Positions 1 through 9,148 of a stretch of 54,881 nt of DNA are shown piece by piece (position 1 is the first letter of the stretch; every line of letters starts with the position of its first letter). A model generated the notes under the pieces. The model did not search any database, was not told the DNA's origin, and saw nothing but the letters and a program-made list of their open reading frames with translations. The stretch covers positions 1 through 54,881 of the forward strand of contig NZ_VCKY01000043.1 of assembly GCF_005889735.1 (NCBI RefSeq). Direction: 5' to 3'. Position numbers and translations under genes: made by a program. Source of the stretch: Nonomuraea turkmeniaca (GTDB lineage: Bacteria > Actinomycetota > Actinomycetes > Streptosporangiales > Streptosporangiaceae).

Positions 1-735
1 GGGCTGGGTGGGGGCCAGGCGGTCGCGTACGAGGAGCGCGGCGCCCGCCACTGCGGCCGGCATCGCGATCACCGCGACGAACGGCACCAGGAACAGCAGA
101 AACGCCGCCACCCCGAACCCCAGCGCACTCGCCTTGTTGGCGCGCAGCAGCGCGAAGCGCTGCTTGCGGGCCATGCCCCGCCGCTCCAGGGCCAGCGTGG
201 TGAGCTCAACTGTCAGGAAAAATCCGGACACGGCGGCCCCCACCACCGGCACCACGGTCTGCCCGAGGACAGGCACGAAGCCCAGGAAGAACAGCGGCAC
301 CGTGAACAGCAGCACATAGAACAGCGTCACCAGGCTGTCCCTGATCGAGCGCGGCAGCGTACGCCAGAACGGCTGCTCCTCCTCGCGCTCGAGCACGTCC
401 ACCGCCGACGACAACTTCTCGTAGAACGGCTCCCCGATCGCCAGCGTGACCGCCGCGAACGTCAGCACCGCCACGGCCAGCCCGGCGAGCACCAGCGCGA
501 TCCCCACCAGCGCCCGGAACAGCTCCCGCCAGCTCCACGAGTCCGCGAACGGCGTCAGGAACGCGGCGAACTCGGACGCGTTGGTGCCGAGGTAGATCAG
601 CGCCACCACGTAGATGGCGAACGCGACGAGCGCCGGGATCAGCCCGAACGCCCACCACCGCCCGTTCCTGGCCACCCACCCGAACCCCTGGACGAAGAAT
701 CCGACGCCGGAGGTGAAGTCACGCACTGATCGCAT
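1..735 (-). CDS. EI24/CysZ-like membrane protein (C-terminus cut by window edge)
   Basis: Reading from an ATG at 735 leftwards, the frame stays open to base 1, so the C-terminus is missing. The product begins MRSVRDFTSGVGFFVQGFGW and contains several hydrophobic spans (around residues 30-50, 75-105, 140-170 and 205-235), the layout of the EI24 / CysZ family of integral membrane proteins. CysZ proper is a sulfate permease, but actinobacterial EI24 proteins have no established substrate. It is separated by 10 bases from the downstream end of maf, which is on the same strand, but nothing shows a shared function. The family call rests on overall sequence feel and topology rather than on a catalytic motif. 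Confidence 0.75.
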   Translation of the reverse strand, partial: MRSVRDFTSGVGFFVQGFGWVARNGRWWAFGLIPALVAFAIYVVALIYLGTNASEFAAFLTPFADSWSWRELFRALVGIALVLAGLAVAVLTFAAVTLAIGEPFYEKLSSAVDVLEREEEQPFWRTLPRSIRDSLVTLFYVLLFTVPLFFLGFVPVLGQTVVPVVGAAVSGFFLTVELTTLALERRGMARKQRFALLRANKASALGFGVAAFLLFLVPFVAVIAMPAAVAGAALLVRDRLAPTQP

Positions 736-745
736 GCCCGGCAGG

Positions 746-1327
746 CTAGCGCCAGAAGGCGGTCACCGCGTAGCCCAGCTCCGCGAACAGGTCGCGAAGC
801 AGCGGCAACGAGATGCCGAGCACGTTGCCGTGGTCACCCTCGATGCCCTCGACGAACCACCCGCCGCGCCCGTCGATGCTGAACGCCCCGGCCAGATGGA
901 GCGGCTCGCCGCTGGCGGCGTACGCGGCGATCTCCTCGTCGGACGGCTGGCCGAAGCGCACCACGGTCGTGGCCACCTCCGCCGTCTGCCGGCCCGTCGG
1001 GACGTCGATCACGCAGTGGCCGGTCACGAGGCGGCCGGTGCGGCCCCGCATGAGCCGCCACCGCTCCACGACCTCCTCCTCGGAGGCCGGCTTGCCGTAC
1101 GGGCGGCCGTCGAGCTCCAGGATCGAGTCGCAGCCGATGACCAGCCCCTCGTCGAGCCCGCTCGCCACCGCCTCCGCCTTCGCCTTGGCCAGCACCAGGC
1201 TGAGCGCGGCGGGGCTGTGCGCGGTGTAGGCGTCCTCGTCGACCCCGCTGACGATCACCTTGGGGTCGAGGCCGGCGCTGCGCAGGAGGGCCAGCCGGGC
1301 GGAGGAAGCAGAGGCCAGAACGATCAC
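746..1327 (-). CDS. maf: Maf family nucleoside triphosphate pyrophosphatase
   Basis: A 193-residue protein starting [20 protein letters not shown], the diagnostic N-terminus of Maf/YhdE proteins (S-x-S-x-R-x-x-L-L). Further family signatures are present: the acidic GVDED segment, [19 protein letters not shown] and the C-terminal [14 protein letters not shown]. Maf proteins hydrolyse the alpha-beta phosphate bond of canonical or modified nucleoside triphosphates in the cytoplasm, a house-cleaning role also linked to septum formation. Length is normal for the family. The gene is followed closely by the EI24 gene on the same strand. Confidence 0.93.
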   Translation of the reverse strand: MIVLASASSARLALLRSAGLDPKVIVSGVDEDAYTAHSPAALSLVLAKAKAEAVASGLDEGLVIGCDSILELDGRPYGKPASEEEVVERWRLMRGRTGRLVTGHCVIDVPTGRQTAEVATTVVRFGQPSDEEIAAYAASGEPLHLAGAFSIDGRGGWFVEGIEGDHGNVLGISLPLLRDLFAELGYAVTAFWR

Positions 1328-1346
1328 CGCACCAGCCTACCGGTCC

Positions 1347-2012
1347 TCACCAGTCGGAGTTCGACCTGCCCGGGGCCGACTCCCCCTGCTCCCACTCACC
1401 GGACGGTCCCGGCTCGAGTTCGCCGTAGGACCCGTACGATCCGTAAGAGCCGTGCGACCCGTCGGCCGCGAGTTCCCTGCCGACGTACGGCCAGCCCGGC
1501 ACGGCGCTGCCGAAGATGTTCGCCAGCAGCCCGTCGAGGGCCTCCCTGCCGGGCACCGCCGTCCGCTCCCTGTCCAGGTCGTCGGCCACGGCCTTGGCAT
1601 CCATGTCATGGCGCTCCGCCCGGTCCGCCAGCAGGAACATCACCATGGGGGCGATCAGCGGCAGCAGCTTCATGACGGCGCCGGTGTCGATCCCGGCGAG
1701 CCGCGCCAGCCCGGCCGCGGCCTGTTCGGTCCCCTGGCCGCCGAGCACGTGCCCGAGGATGCTGTGCCCGTCGCGGGTCAGCGAGGCCACGTCGCCGTTG
1801 AACGGGTCGGCGTCCACGTGATCCTCCAGCGCCGCACGCAGCGCTTCGGCCCCGTCCGGATGCTGGGCGTTGCGGGCCAGACCGCCGACGATGATGCCGG
1901 TCACGGCTTGGACGACGTCGCGGGCCTGGTCCGGGTCGGTGCCGAGCATCCCCGCCACCTGTTCGACACCCGGCTCTCCGAGCTGCTCGAGAAGCTCGTC
2001 GTGCAGCGTCAC
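1347..2012 (-). CDS. DUF937 domain-containing protein
   Basis: A 221-residue protein read from GTG at 2012 (VTLHDELLEQLGEPG), chosen because a GGGGGAG ribosome-binding site sits 6-7 bases upstream; longer upstream starts would run into the ftsH 3' flank. Residues 1-150 match the DUF937 pattern: helical, with GVEQVAGMLG, AVTGIIVGGLARNA and GHSILGHVLGG segments, followed by a hydrophobic stretch LLPLIAPMVMFLLA. The C-terminus carries a short low-complexity SHGSYGSYGSYGE run. Function is unknown for the family. It lies 83 bases after ftsH on the same strand and could be cotranscribed with it. Confidence 0.8.
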   Translation of the reverse strand: MTLHDELLEQLGEPGVEQVAGMLGTDPDQARDVVQAVTGIIVGGLARNAQHPDGAEALRAALEDHVDADPFNGDVASLTRDGHSILGHVLGGQGTEQAAAGLARLAGIDTGAVMKLLPLIAPMVMFLLADRAERHDMDAKAVADDLDRERTAVPGREALDGLLANIFGSAVPGWPYVGRELAADGSHGSYGSYGSYGELEPGPSGEWEQGESAPGRSNSDW

Positions 2013-2095
2013 GGCTCTCCCCCGATCGTTGTCGGGGGAGAGCTTCCCGAGACCGCATCGAGCCAATGCCCGGCTTGTACTAATTCTCGGGAAAA

Positions 2096-4006
2096 CTACT
2101 GCTCGATGGCCACCGTGGACCGGCTGGTCAGGCCGGCGGCGGCGTACGCCCCGGCCTCGTCGAGCGTCTCGTGCTCCAGCAGGGCGGCCACGATGCCGTC
2201 GAGCTTGTCGCGGTTGCCGTTGAGCACCTGGACGGCGCGTTCGTAGCATTCGTCCACGATGCGCCGCGCCTCCTCGTCGACCATGGCGAGGGTGACGGGC
2301 GAGGCCTGCGGCTGCTGGCCGTCGTTGGGCAGGATGGTCAGCGGGCCGATCTTCTCCGACATGCCCCAGCGGCCGACCATGCCGCGGGCGATCATGGTGA
2401 CCTGTTCGAGGTCGTTCTCGGCACCGGTGGTGATCACGCCGTACACGACCTGCTCGGCCGCCATGCCGCCGAGCGCGCCGGTGATGCGGCCACGCAGGTA
2501 CGGCTCGTCATAGGCGTACCGGTCGGTGTCCGGGGTGGACAGGGTGACGCCGAGCGCCCGGCCGCGCGGGATGATCGAGATCTTCCTGACCGGGTCGGCG
2601 CCCGGCTGGAGCATGCCCAGCAGCGCGTGACCGGCCTCGTGGTAGGCGGTCCTGACGCGTTCGTCCTCGGGCATCACGATGCTGCGGGCCGCGCCGAGTT
2701 GCAGCTTCTCCAGCGCGTCCGCGAAGTCGGCCATCGTGACCTTCTCCTTGCCGCGCTTGGCGGCGAGCAGGGCGGCCTCGTTGACCAGGTTCGCCAGGTC
2801 GGCGCCGGTCATGCCGGGCGTGGTCTTGGCCAGCTGGTCGAGGCTGACCTCGCCGTCCATCGGCACGCCGCGCGTGTGCACCCCCAGGATCGCGGTACGC
2901 CCGGCCGCGTCGGGCAGGCCCACCTGCACCGTACGGTCGAAGCGTCCCGGACGCAGGAGCGCCGGGTCGAGGATCTCGGGACGGTTCGTGGCTCCGATGA
3001 CGATCACGCCCTCGGCCCCGGAGAAGCCGTCCATCTCGGTGAGGATCTGGTTGAGCGTCTGCTCGCGCTCGTCGTGGCCGCCGATGCCGCCGGCGCCGCC
3101 CCGGGCGCGTCCGATGGCGTCGATCTCGTCGATGAACACGATCGACGGCGCCACCTTGCGCGCCTCCTCGAACAGGTCGCGCACCCGCGAGGCGCCCACG
3201 CCGACGATCATCTCGATGAACTCGGAGGCGGAGGCCGAGAAGTACGGCACCTTGGCCTCGCCCGCGACCGCCCTGGCCAGCAGCGTCTTGCCGGTGCCGG
3301 GCGGGCCGGCGAGCAGCACGCCCTTGGGCAGCTTGGCGCCGAGCCTGCGGTACTTGTCAGGGTCCTTGAGGTAGTCGACGATCTCGACGAGCTCGTTCTC
3401 GACCTCGTCGATGCCGGCGACGTCCTCGAACGTGACCCGCACCTTCGCGGCCTCGACCGGCTTGGCCGCCTTGGACTTGCCGAGCCCGCCCAGGCCGCCG
3501 CCCATCATGCTGGCCCCGCGCCGCATGATCCAGATCCACAGTCCGGCCAGCAGCAGCACGGGCAGCAGCGACAGCAGCAGGTTGGAGAAGAAACCGCGGG
3601 TGATCGGCTGGGAGGTGATCTCCACCTGGCCGGTGGCGAGCTGCTGGTCGAGCTGGTCGGTGTTGGCGAAGGCCGGGATCTCGGTGGCGAACTTGGTGTA
3701 CGACTCACCGCTCTCGGGGTTCTTCGCCGCCGCCCTCAAGTCGCCCTCGACCGACAGGCCCTGGGCGTAGATGTCCTTGACGTTCTTGGCGTTCACCTGC
3801 TTGGTGAACTCGGTGTACGAGATCGTCTCGACCGATCCGCTGTCGACGAACGACGACACGACGAAAAAGGCCGCGTACACGACGAGCAGGGTGACGACGA
3901 ATCGCCACCAATTGATCTTCGGCTTGCCCCCGGGCAGCCCCTCCGAGCGCCAGGGCGGCTTGCCCTTGCCCTTGTCCGGCGCCTGCGGCGGTCCAGAGCG
4001 TTCCAC
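2096..4006 (-). CDS. ftsH: ATP-dependent zinc metalloprotease FtsH
   Basis: Membrane-anchored AAA+ protease that degrades misfolded membrane proteins and short-lived regulators. In order it has a short cytosolic N-terminus, TM1 ([18 protein letters not shown]), an extracytoplasmic domain, TM2 ([18 protein letters not shown]), an AAA+ domain with Walker A GPPGTGKT and Walker [10 protein letters not shown], an SRH arginine region (LLRPGRFDR), and the M41 protease domain with zinc motif HEAGH (about residues 456-460) and the later [10 protein letters not shown] segment that supplies the third ligand. Length (636 aa) is usual. GTG at 4006 is preferred because GGGGAG lies 7 bases upstream; an in-frame ATG at 4021 adds five residues but lacks a clear ribosome-binding site. 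Confidence 0.96.
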   Translation of the reverse strand: MERSGPPQAPDKGKGKPPWRSEGLPGGKPKINWWRFVVTLLVVYAAFFVVSSFVDSGSVETISYTEFTKQVNAKNVKDIYAQGLSVEGDLRAAAKNPESGESYTKFATEIPAFANTDQLDQQLATGQVEITSQPITRGFFSNLLLSLLPVLLLAGLWIWIMRRGASMMGGGLGGLGKSKAAKPVEAAKVRVTFEDVAGIDEVENELVEIVDYLKDPDKYRRLGAKLPKGVLLAGPPGTGKTLLARAVAGEAKVPYFSASASEFIEMIVGVGASRVRDLFEEARKVAPSIVFIDEIDAIGRARGGAGGIGGHDEREQTLNQILTEMDGFSGAEGVIVIGATNRPEILDPALLRPGRFDRTVQVGLPDAAGRTAILGVHTRGVPMDGEVSLDQLAKTTPGMTGADLANLVNEAALLAAKRGKEKVTMADFADALEKLQLGAARSIVMPEDERVRTAYHEAGHALLGMLQPGADPVRKISIIPRGRALGVTLSTPDTDRYAYDEPYLRGRITGALGGMAAEQVVYGVITTGAENDLEQVTMIARGMVGRWGMSEKIGPLTILPNDGQQPQASPVTLAMVDEEARRIVDECYERAVQVLNGNRDKLDGIVAALLEHETLDEAGAYAAAGLTSRSTVAIEQ

Positions 4007-4042
4007 GGCGTCACTCCCCATATCGCCGCAACCATGATCCTT

Positions 4043-4969
4043 CTAGCCTAGAACACGCACCCCGGACACCACGCGGCCGATGTCACGCCATTGCTTGCGC
4101 TGCATGTCAGGCACTGTGACGAACACCAGACCAGGCTTGCTCATTCCCCCGTCCATGATCACGACGGCCGCGCGCGACGTATGGTCGCCGTGGCTGACGC
4201 GGTAGACGAGCATCCAGCCGTTCCTGACGGATTGCGAGGCGAGCCAGCTGATCTTGGCGCCCTTGGGGTGGTGGTTGAGTGTCCAGCGGGCGGCCAGCAG
4301 TGCCGTGTCACGCGCGGAGTCCTGCTCCATGATCGGCAGCGGGCACGAGACGACCATGCCGCGCAGGCTCGTTCCGCGTGTCTTGGGGAGCACCTGCTTG
4401 GTGCTGAACGGCGCCGGCCCGTACGCCTTCCACGGCTTGGGGAGTCTGGGCACGGCCAGGCCGGTGCGCTTGTCCTCGAGGACGCGCCGGGACGGCGACG
4501 GCAGGGACATGCGCTTGAACTCGCCGGTCAGCCGGGGAACGCGCGGGTCGGCGTACAGGGCCTCCATGGCCGTGTAGCCGGGCGCGAGGGTCGTGCCGGG
4601 CGTCGGCGTGCCTCTGTCCACAGGAGGCTCCGCAGGGGCCTCCGCAGGGGCCTCCGCTGGGGCAGGACTGGCCGAAACGGCAGGGCTGATCGATAGGGCG
4701 GGGCCGGACGAGGACGGCGCGGCCGGCGGCGCGGTTACCGGCCGCGTGACGACCTCGTCCGGCTCCGACGGGAGCACCACCACCAGCGCCGCGGCGGCTG
4801 CCACGACGGCGGCGGCCACAGCGAGCCCCCGGTACACATCCCGCATGCGGAGGTCACCGATGCGGGAGCGTCTGGGCGGAGAAACAGGGGTTCCAGGCCT
4901 GCTGACGGTTCTCACTCGGGAACCCTTGATCTCATCTTCCCCATCGAGCACGACGGGAGCGTACGACAT
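4043..4969 (-). CDS. Single-pass membrane protein with Pro/Ala-rich linker, function unknown
   Basis: A 308-residue protein. A charged N-terminus (about 45 residues) precedes one transmembrane helix (LAVAAAVVAAAAALVVVL), then a Pro/Ala/Ser-rich linker with an EAPAEAPAE run encoded by a short 12-base tandem repeat. A globular C-terminal region of about 170 residues ends in VVSGVRVLG. The topology suggests an N-in anchor with the globular domain outside the membrane. I do not recognise the globular domain. It is divergent from the DUF3616 gene, with 47 bases between the two starts, and separated from ftsH by 36 bases. Confidence 0.7.
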   Translation of the reverse strand: MSYAPVVLDGEDEIKGSRVRTVSRPGTPVSPPRRSRIGDLRMRDVYRGLAVAAAVVAAAAALVVVLPSEPDEVVTRPVTAPPAAPSSSGPALSISPAVSASPAPAEAPAEAPAEPPVDRGTPTPGTTLAPGYTAMEALYADPRVPRLTGEFKRMSLPSPSRRVLEDKRTGLAVPRLPKPWKAYGPAPFSTKQVLPKTRGTSLRGMVVSCPLPIMEQDSARDTALLAARWTLNHHPKGAKISWLASQSVRNGWMLVYRVSHGDHTSRAAVVIMDGGMSKPGLVFVTVPDMQRKQWRDIGRVVSGVRVLG

Positions 4970-5016
4970 ATCCCGCCATTACGCTCGAGAAGCTACCGAA
5001 GTGCAATCATGGCCTC

Positions 5017-5985
5017 GTGGAACAGGTGGAGCTGCGATTCGACCACGCCTCGCAAGCGTCTCAAACACACACGAATCTCTCGGCAATCCGACAGAGCTCC
5101 AGCGGTCTCTGGATCGCCGGCGACGAGACCGCGACCTTCGAACATCTGACGTGGTCGGGCGACCACTTCGGGGACCAGCGCACGTACCGGCTGGCCGACT
5201 ACGTCGACCTGCCCGCGGGCCCGGACGACGAGGCCGACATCGAGGGCATGGCCCGGGCGAACGGCTACCTCTGGCTGGTCGGCTCGCACGGCCTCAAGCG
5301 CAAGCGGGTCAAGTCCAGGGACCCGGAGAAGGCCGCCGACCGGCTCGCCACGGTGGTCAGGGAGGAGAACCGCTTCATCCTGGCCCGCCTGCCGCTGCAC
5401 GACGAGATCCCCGGGCCCGGAGCGATCCTGGCTGGCGGGCACAACCTCACGGCGCTCCTGCGTGAGGACCGGCATCTGGGACCGTTCCTGGCGCTGCCGG
5501 GCAAGGACAACGGCTTCGACGTCGAGGGCATCGCCGTCGTCTCGGAGCAGGTCTACATCGGGCTGCGCGGCCCGGTCCTGCGGGGCTGGGCGGTGGTGCT
5601 GGAGCTCGAGCTCCGGCGACTCGAGGACTCCGGCCGGCGGCGGCTACGGGTACGGGAGCCGTACCGCAAGCACTTCCTGGACCTGGACGGGCTGGGGGTG
5701 CGGGACCTGTGCCCGGACGGCGACTCGCTGCTGCTGCTCACCGGCCCGACCATGGACCTCGACGGCCCGGTGCGCATCGTGCGCTGGCGGCCGGCCCAGC
5801 GGCAGGGCGTCGTGCCCAAGGGCGAGCTGGAGCTCGTTGTGGAGCTGCCCTACGGCGTGGGCTGCGACCATCCGGAAGGCCTGGCGCGGCTGGACGACGG
5901 CAGGCTCATGGTCGTGTACGACAGCCCGTCACCCGCGCGGATCACTCCGGCGGGCGGCGTGCTGGCCGACGTGTTCACGATCTAG
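5017..5985 (+). CDS. DUF3616 domain-containing protein
   Basis: A 322-residue soluble protein starting at GTG 5017 (VEQVELRFDHASQ). The pattern of repeated strand-like blocks, with DETATFEHL, DIEGMARANGYLWLVGSHG, FDVEGIAVVSEQVYIGLRGP and DHPEGLARLDDGRLMVVYDSP, is that of DUF3616, a predicted beta-propeller family of unknown function. No signal peptide or membrane segment is visible. Its 3' end overlaps the convergent PTH2-like gene by 11 bases. Confidence 0.82.
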   Translation: MEQVELRFDHASQASQTHTNLSAIRQSSSGLWIAGDETATFEHLTWSGDHFGDQRTYRLADYVDLPAGPDDEADIEGMARANGYLWLVGSHGLKRKRVKSRDPEKAADRLATVVREENRFILARLPLHDEIPGPGAILAGGHNLTALLREDRHLGPFLALPGKDNGFDVEGIAVVSEQVYIGLRGPVLRGWAVVLELELRRLEDSGRRRLRVREPYRKHFLDLDGLGVRDLCPDGDSLLLLTGPTMDLDGPVRIVRWRPAQRQGVVPKGELELVVELPYGVGCDHPEGLARLDDGRLMVVYDSPSPARITPAGGVLADVFTI

Positions 5986-6628
5986 CGACCCGGCCGTACA
6001 GCCAGGGCGCGTCCGCCACGAACGTGCACGAGCCCGGCTCGATCTCGGTGAACCCGGCGTCGCGCACCACGGGCAACCCGGCGGCCACCTTGGCGCGGAA
6101 GTCGTCCGCGGCGGCCGTGCGGACCGAGACGGCCAGGCCGTTGTCCCGCCAGGCCGCCCGCTCGTCCGCGTCGCTGGCCCACCAGGCGAGCTGGGCGGCG
6201 TGCCCGGACTGGGCCATGGCCTTGCCCGCGGACATGTCCAGGTCCGGGTTGGCCCACAGGATCGGCGGCTCGGCCGGCGGCGGATCGGCGGTGTCGGCCA
6301 GCTCGGTGCCGCCCACCTGGAGCCGCGCGAGGTCCTTCGGCCACCCGTCGAGCGGCACGGGCGGGTGCACGCGCACCTCCGCCGTGCGGTGTTCGACGGT
6401 GCGCCCGGGCAGCGCGATCGCGCGGCGCCACTCGGCGCCCCTGGCCCGGCGCACGACCTTGCGGATCTTGCCGGTGGACTGCCAGGCGTGGAACTCGGCG
6501 GCCCACTCCCCCGGGTCGTCGAGCAGGCTCAGCACGGCCATGGCGGCGGCTTCCAGCGCGTCGGTGCGCTCCGGGGGTGCGATCCGCTCGATCCTGACCA
6601 CAAGCGGCAACACAAAAAGCTCGTTCAT
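5975..6628 (-). CDS. Peptidyl-tRNA hydrolase (PTH2-like) domain protein
   Basis: A 217-residue protein whose C-terminal part carries the PTH2 signature LDMSAGKAMAQSGHAAQLAW (compare the K-x-x-x-Q-x-x-H-A motif of archaeal/eukaryotic type Pth2), followed by VRDAGFTEIEPGSCTF. PTH2 enzymes release peptides from prematurely dissociated peptidyl-tRNA. The N-terminal 110 residues are an extra segment seen in actinobacterial members, function not known to me. The start codon overlaps the stop of the upstream MFS gene by 4 bases (ATGA), so the two are probably translationally coupled. Whether it is the cell's main Pth is doubtful, because bacteria normally rely on an unrelated Pth1. Confidence 0.75.
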   Translation of the reverse strand: MNELFVLPLVVRIERIAPPERTDALEAAAMAVLSLLDDPGEWAAEFHAWQSTGKIRKVVRRARGAEWRRAIALPGRTVEHRTAEVRVHPPVPLDGWPKDLARLQVGGTELADTADPPPAEPPILWANPDLDMSAGKAMAQSGHAAQLAWWASDADERAAWRDNGLAVSVRTAAADDFRAKVAAGLPVVRDAGFTEIEPGSCTFVADAPWLYGRVARS

Positions 6629-8052
6629 CGAGTCCTAGCATGCCCGATCGCCAGGGACATGCCCGCGGCGAGGAGGCAGAGGGCGCCGGCGCCGTACCAG
6701 GCGAGGTCGTAAGCACCCAGGTGGTCGCGGGTGAGACCGGCGCCGACGGCCGCGAACGCGGCGCCGATCTGGTGCGAGCCGAACACCCACCCGAACACCA
6801 CGGCCCCGTCGGCGCCGTAGATCCGCCGGCACAGCGCCACCGTGGGCGGCACGGTCGCCACCCAGTCCAGGCCGTAGAACACGATGAAGATCAGCATGCT
6901 GGGCTCGGTCGTGGCCGCGAACAGGCTGGGCAGCACCATCAGCGACAACCCGCGCAGGCCGTAGTAGACGCCGAGCAGGATCTTGGGATTGATCTTGTCG
7001 CTGAGCCAGCCGGAGGCGATCGTACCGGCGATGTCGAAGATCCCGATGACCGCCAGCAGCCCGGCCGCGACGGGCTCGGCCATGCCGTGGTCGTGAGCGG
7101 CGGGAATGAAGTGGGTGCCGACCAGTCCGTTCGTGCTGGCCCCGCAGATCGCGAAGCCGCCCGCGAGCAGCCAGAACGGCCGCGTCCGCGCCGCCCGGAC
7201 GAGCACGGTGACGGCCCGGACGGCCGCGTTGACCTTGCTCGGCTGGGGAAGCACCATGCCCGGCTCCGCGCTGTGTTGATTTGCCTCACTCCGTGAGGCG
7301 GCTCGGTCGCCATATGCCGCCGTCTTCCCCCGTCGCTCCTGCGTCGCTCCTCCTCCAGACGACGGCACTCCCTCGCTGTGTTGATTTGCCTCACTCCGTG
7401 AGGCGGCTCGGTCGCCATGCGCCGCGCCCAGCGCTGTCGTGCCCACGTCCGCCGGGTGGTCGCGCAGCAACCACCACACGAACGGCACCACGGCCAGCGC
7501 CGACCCCGCCACGGCGAGGGAGGCGACCCGCCACCCCGGCCCCTCGGCGAGGTGGGCCAGGACCGGCAGGAAGATCAACTGCCCGGTGGCGCCGCCCGCG
7601 GTGAGGATGCCGGTGACCAGCCCGCGGTGCCTGACGAACCACCGGTCCACCACGGTCGCTGCGAACACCAGCGCCATCGACCCCGTCCCGAGCCCCACGA
7701 ACACGCCCCAGAGCAGCAGCAGCTGCCAGCTCGCCGTCATCAGGACGGTGAACCCGCTGCCCAGGGCGATCAGCAGCAGCGCGATCGCGACCACGCGCCG
7801 CATGCCGAAGCGGTCCATCAGGGCGGCGGCGAACGGCGCGGTCAGTCCGTAGAGCACCAGGTTGATCGACACGGCCAGCGAGATCGTGCCGGTGGACCAG
7901 CCGAACTCCTCCCGCAGAGGGGTGATCAGCACGCCCGGGGTGGCGCGGAACCCGGCGGCGCCCAGGATCGCCACGAAGGCCACGGCCGCCACGAACCAGG
8001 CCCGATGGAGCCTGCGGCGGGTGGGGGCCGCGGGGGTGGTCCTCAACGTCAT
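6625..8052 (-). CDS. MFS transporter with a repeat-derived insertion in the central loop
   Basis: A 475-residue, 12-helix major facilitator transporter. The first half has the loop motif LMDRFGMRRVVA after TM2; the second half restarts at WLLAGGFAICGASTNGLVG. The central cytoplasmic loop (about residues 200-270) carries an unusual insertion in which GDRAASRSEANQHS appears twice, 35 residues apart, encoded by two identical 45-base copies of a dispersed palindromic element (7269-7313, 7374-7418). Outside the loop the family pattern is intact, so the protein may still work. Substrate is not predictable. It is divergent from a GlxA-type regulator (71 bases between starts), which may control it. 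Confidence 0.88.
   Translation of the reverse strand: MTLRTTPAAPTRRRLHRAWFVAAVAFVAILGAAGFRATPGVLITPLREEFGWSTGTISLAVSINLVLYGLTAPFAAALMDRFGMRRVVAIALLLIALGSGFTVLMTASWQLLLLWGVFVGLGTGSMALVFAATVVDRWFVRHRGLVTGILTAGGATGQLIFLPVLAHLAEGPGWRVASLAVAGSALAVVPFVWWLLRDHPADVGTTALGAAHGDRAASRSEANQHSEGVPSSGGGATQERRGKTAAYGDRAASRSEANQHSAEPGMVLPQPSKVNAAVRAVTVLVRAARTRPFWLLAGGFAICGASTNGLVGTHFIPAAHDHGMAEPVAAGLLAVIGIFDIAGTIASGWLSDKINPKILLGVYYGLRGLSLMVLPSLFAATTEPSMLIFIVFYGLDWVATVPPTVALCRRIYGADGAVVFGWVFGSHQIGAAFAAVGAGLTRDHLGAYDLAWYGAGALCLLAAGMSLAIGHARTR
7269..7313 (-). repeat. Dispersed palindromic element, copy A (inside MFS gene)
   Basis: A 45-base unit identical to copy B, containing the hairpin GCCTCACTCCGTGAGGC (7283-7299; 7-bp stem, 3-base loop) next to GGCTCGGTCGCCAT. 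It is read in frame with the MFS gene as GDRAASRSEANQHS. The same core recurs at 27815 and 38325. Confidence 0.9.
7374..7418 (-). repeat. Dispersed palindromic element, copy B (inside MFS gene)
   Basis: A perfect 45-base direct repeat of copy A, offset by exactly 105 bases (35 codons), which keeps the MFS frame open. The hairpin core is at 7388-7404. Confidence 0.9.
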
Positions 8053-8123
8053 TCGCCAATCCTGCTTTATCTCCTTACATGGCAGCGAGTGGCCGGAAAG
8101 CCAATATGTGAAAGAATCAGGCC

Positions 8124-9074
8124 ATGCCTCATCGCGTCGCCGTTGTGGTGCTCAACCACTTCGCCCCGCTCGACCTCGGCGTCCCCGGCCAGGTGTTCTG
8201 GACGGCCGAGACGCCGGACGGCGAGAAGTTGTACGAGGTGGTGACCTGCTCCGAAGGCCGGCAGCCGGTCCGCTGCTCGGCCGGCTACAGCGTGCTGCCC
8301 GACCATGACCTCGACGTGCTGGAGACGGCCGGCACGGTCCTGGTGCCCGGCATCCACGCGGGCGGGGCGTTGAAGGACGGCACGATCTCGGACACCCTGC
8401 ACGCGGCGCTGCAGGGCCGCCCGCGGATCATGTCGATCTGTACGGGGTCGTTCGTGCTGGGGTCGGCCGGCCTGCTCGACGGGCGCCCGGCCACCACGCA
8501 CTGGCGCGAAGCGGCGCGCTTCGCCGCGTTGTTCCCGGAGGTGAAGCTGGACCCCGACGTGTTGTTCGTCGACGACGGCGACGTGCTGACCTCGGCCGGG
8601 GTGGCGGCGGGGATGGACCTGTGCCTGCACGTGATCAGGCGCGACCACGGCAGCGAGGTGGCCAACCGCGCCGCCCGCCGCTGCGTCATGCCGCCGTGGC
8701 GGGAGGGCGGCCAGGCGCAGTACGTCGACCGCCCCCTTCCGCACGAGGCCGCCGGGGGCACCGCGGCCACCCGCGAGTGGATGCTGGCCAACCTCGACAC
8801 GCCACTCGACCTGAGCGCGCTGGCCGAGCACGCCAGGATGAGCGTGCGCACGTTCACCAGGCGTTTTCGCGAGGAGACCGGCGTCAGCCCGGCCAAGTGG
8901 CTGACCGGACAGCGGGTGCAGCACGCCAGGCACCTGCTGGAGACGACGGACCTCGGGGTGGAGGAGGTGGCCAGGCGGGCCGGGTTCGGCACGGCGGTCT
9001 CGCTGCGCCAGCACCTGCACGCGGCGGTGGGGGTGGCGCCGCTGGCCTACCGGCACACGTTCCGCCGCGCTTGA
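8124..9074 (+). CDS. GlxA family transcriptional regulator (DJ-1/PfpI + AraC HTH)
   Basis: A 316-residue regulator. Residues 1-175 form a DJ-1/PfpI-type domain (VAVVVLNHFAPLDLGVPGQV; nucleophile-elbow region ICTGSFVLGSAGLLDGR; ATTHWR). Residues 210-310 form an AraC double HTH (LDLSALAEHARMSVRTFTRR and DLGVEEVARRAGFGTAVSLR). Such proteins usually activate or repress an adjacent gene in response to an unknown small ligand. It is transcribed divergently from the MFS transporter, the most likely target. Confidence 0.9.
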   Translation: MPHRVAVVVLNHFAPLDLGVPGQVFWTAETPDGEKLYEVVTCSEGRQPVRCSAGYSVLPDHDLDVLETAGTVLVPGIHAGGALKDGTISDTLHAALQGRPRIMSICTGSFVLGSAGLLDGRPATTHWREAARFAALFPEVKLDPDVLFVDDGDVLTSAGVAAGMDLCLHVIRRDHGSEVANRAARRCVMPPWREGGQAQYVDRPLPHEAAGGTAATREWMLANLDTPLDLSALAEHARMSVRTFTRRFREETGVSPAKWLTGQRVQHARHLLETTDLGVEEVARRAGFGTAVSLRQHLHAAVGVAPLAYRHTFRRA

Positions 9075-9148
9075 CCACAACCTTGCCCAAATTCTCCCAT
9101 AGGCCCCTACAATCGGCGCCAGGAAGATCGACAAGGAGGGGTCGGCAC

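Noticed and set aside
1440..1480. Short repeat encoding GSYGSYGSYG in the DUF937 protein
   Set aside because: Ordinary low-complexity tail, no sign of mobility.
2171..4051. Long open frame (over 600 codons) opposite ftsH
   Set aside because: It mirrors ftsH codon bias; the translation is low-complexity R/G/H/D-rich with no family pattern.
4620..4680. 12-base tandem repeat in the membrane-protein gene
   Set aside because: It simply encodes an EAPA linker; ordinary low-complexity sequence.
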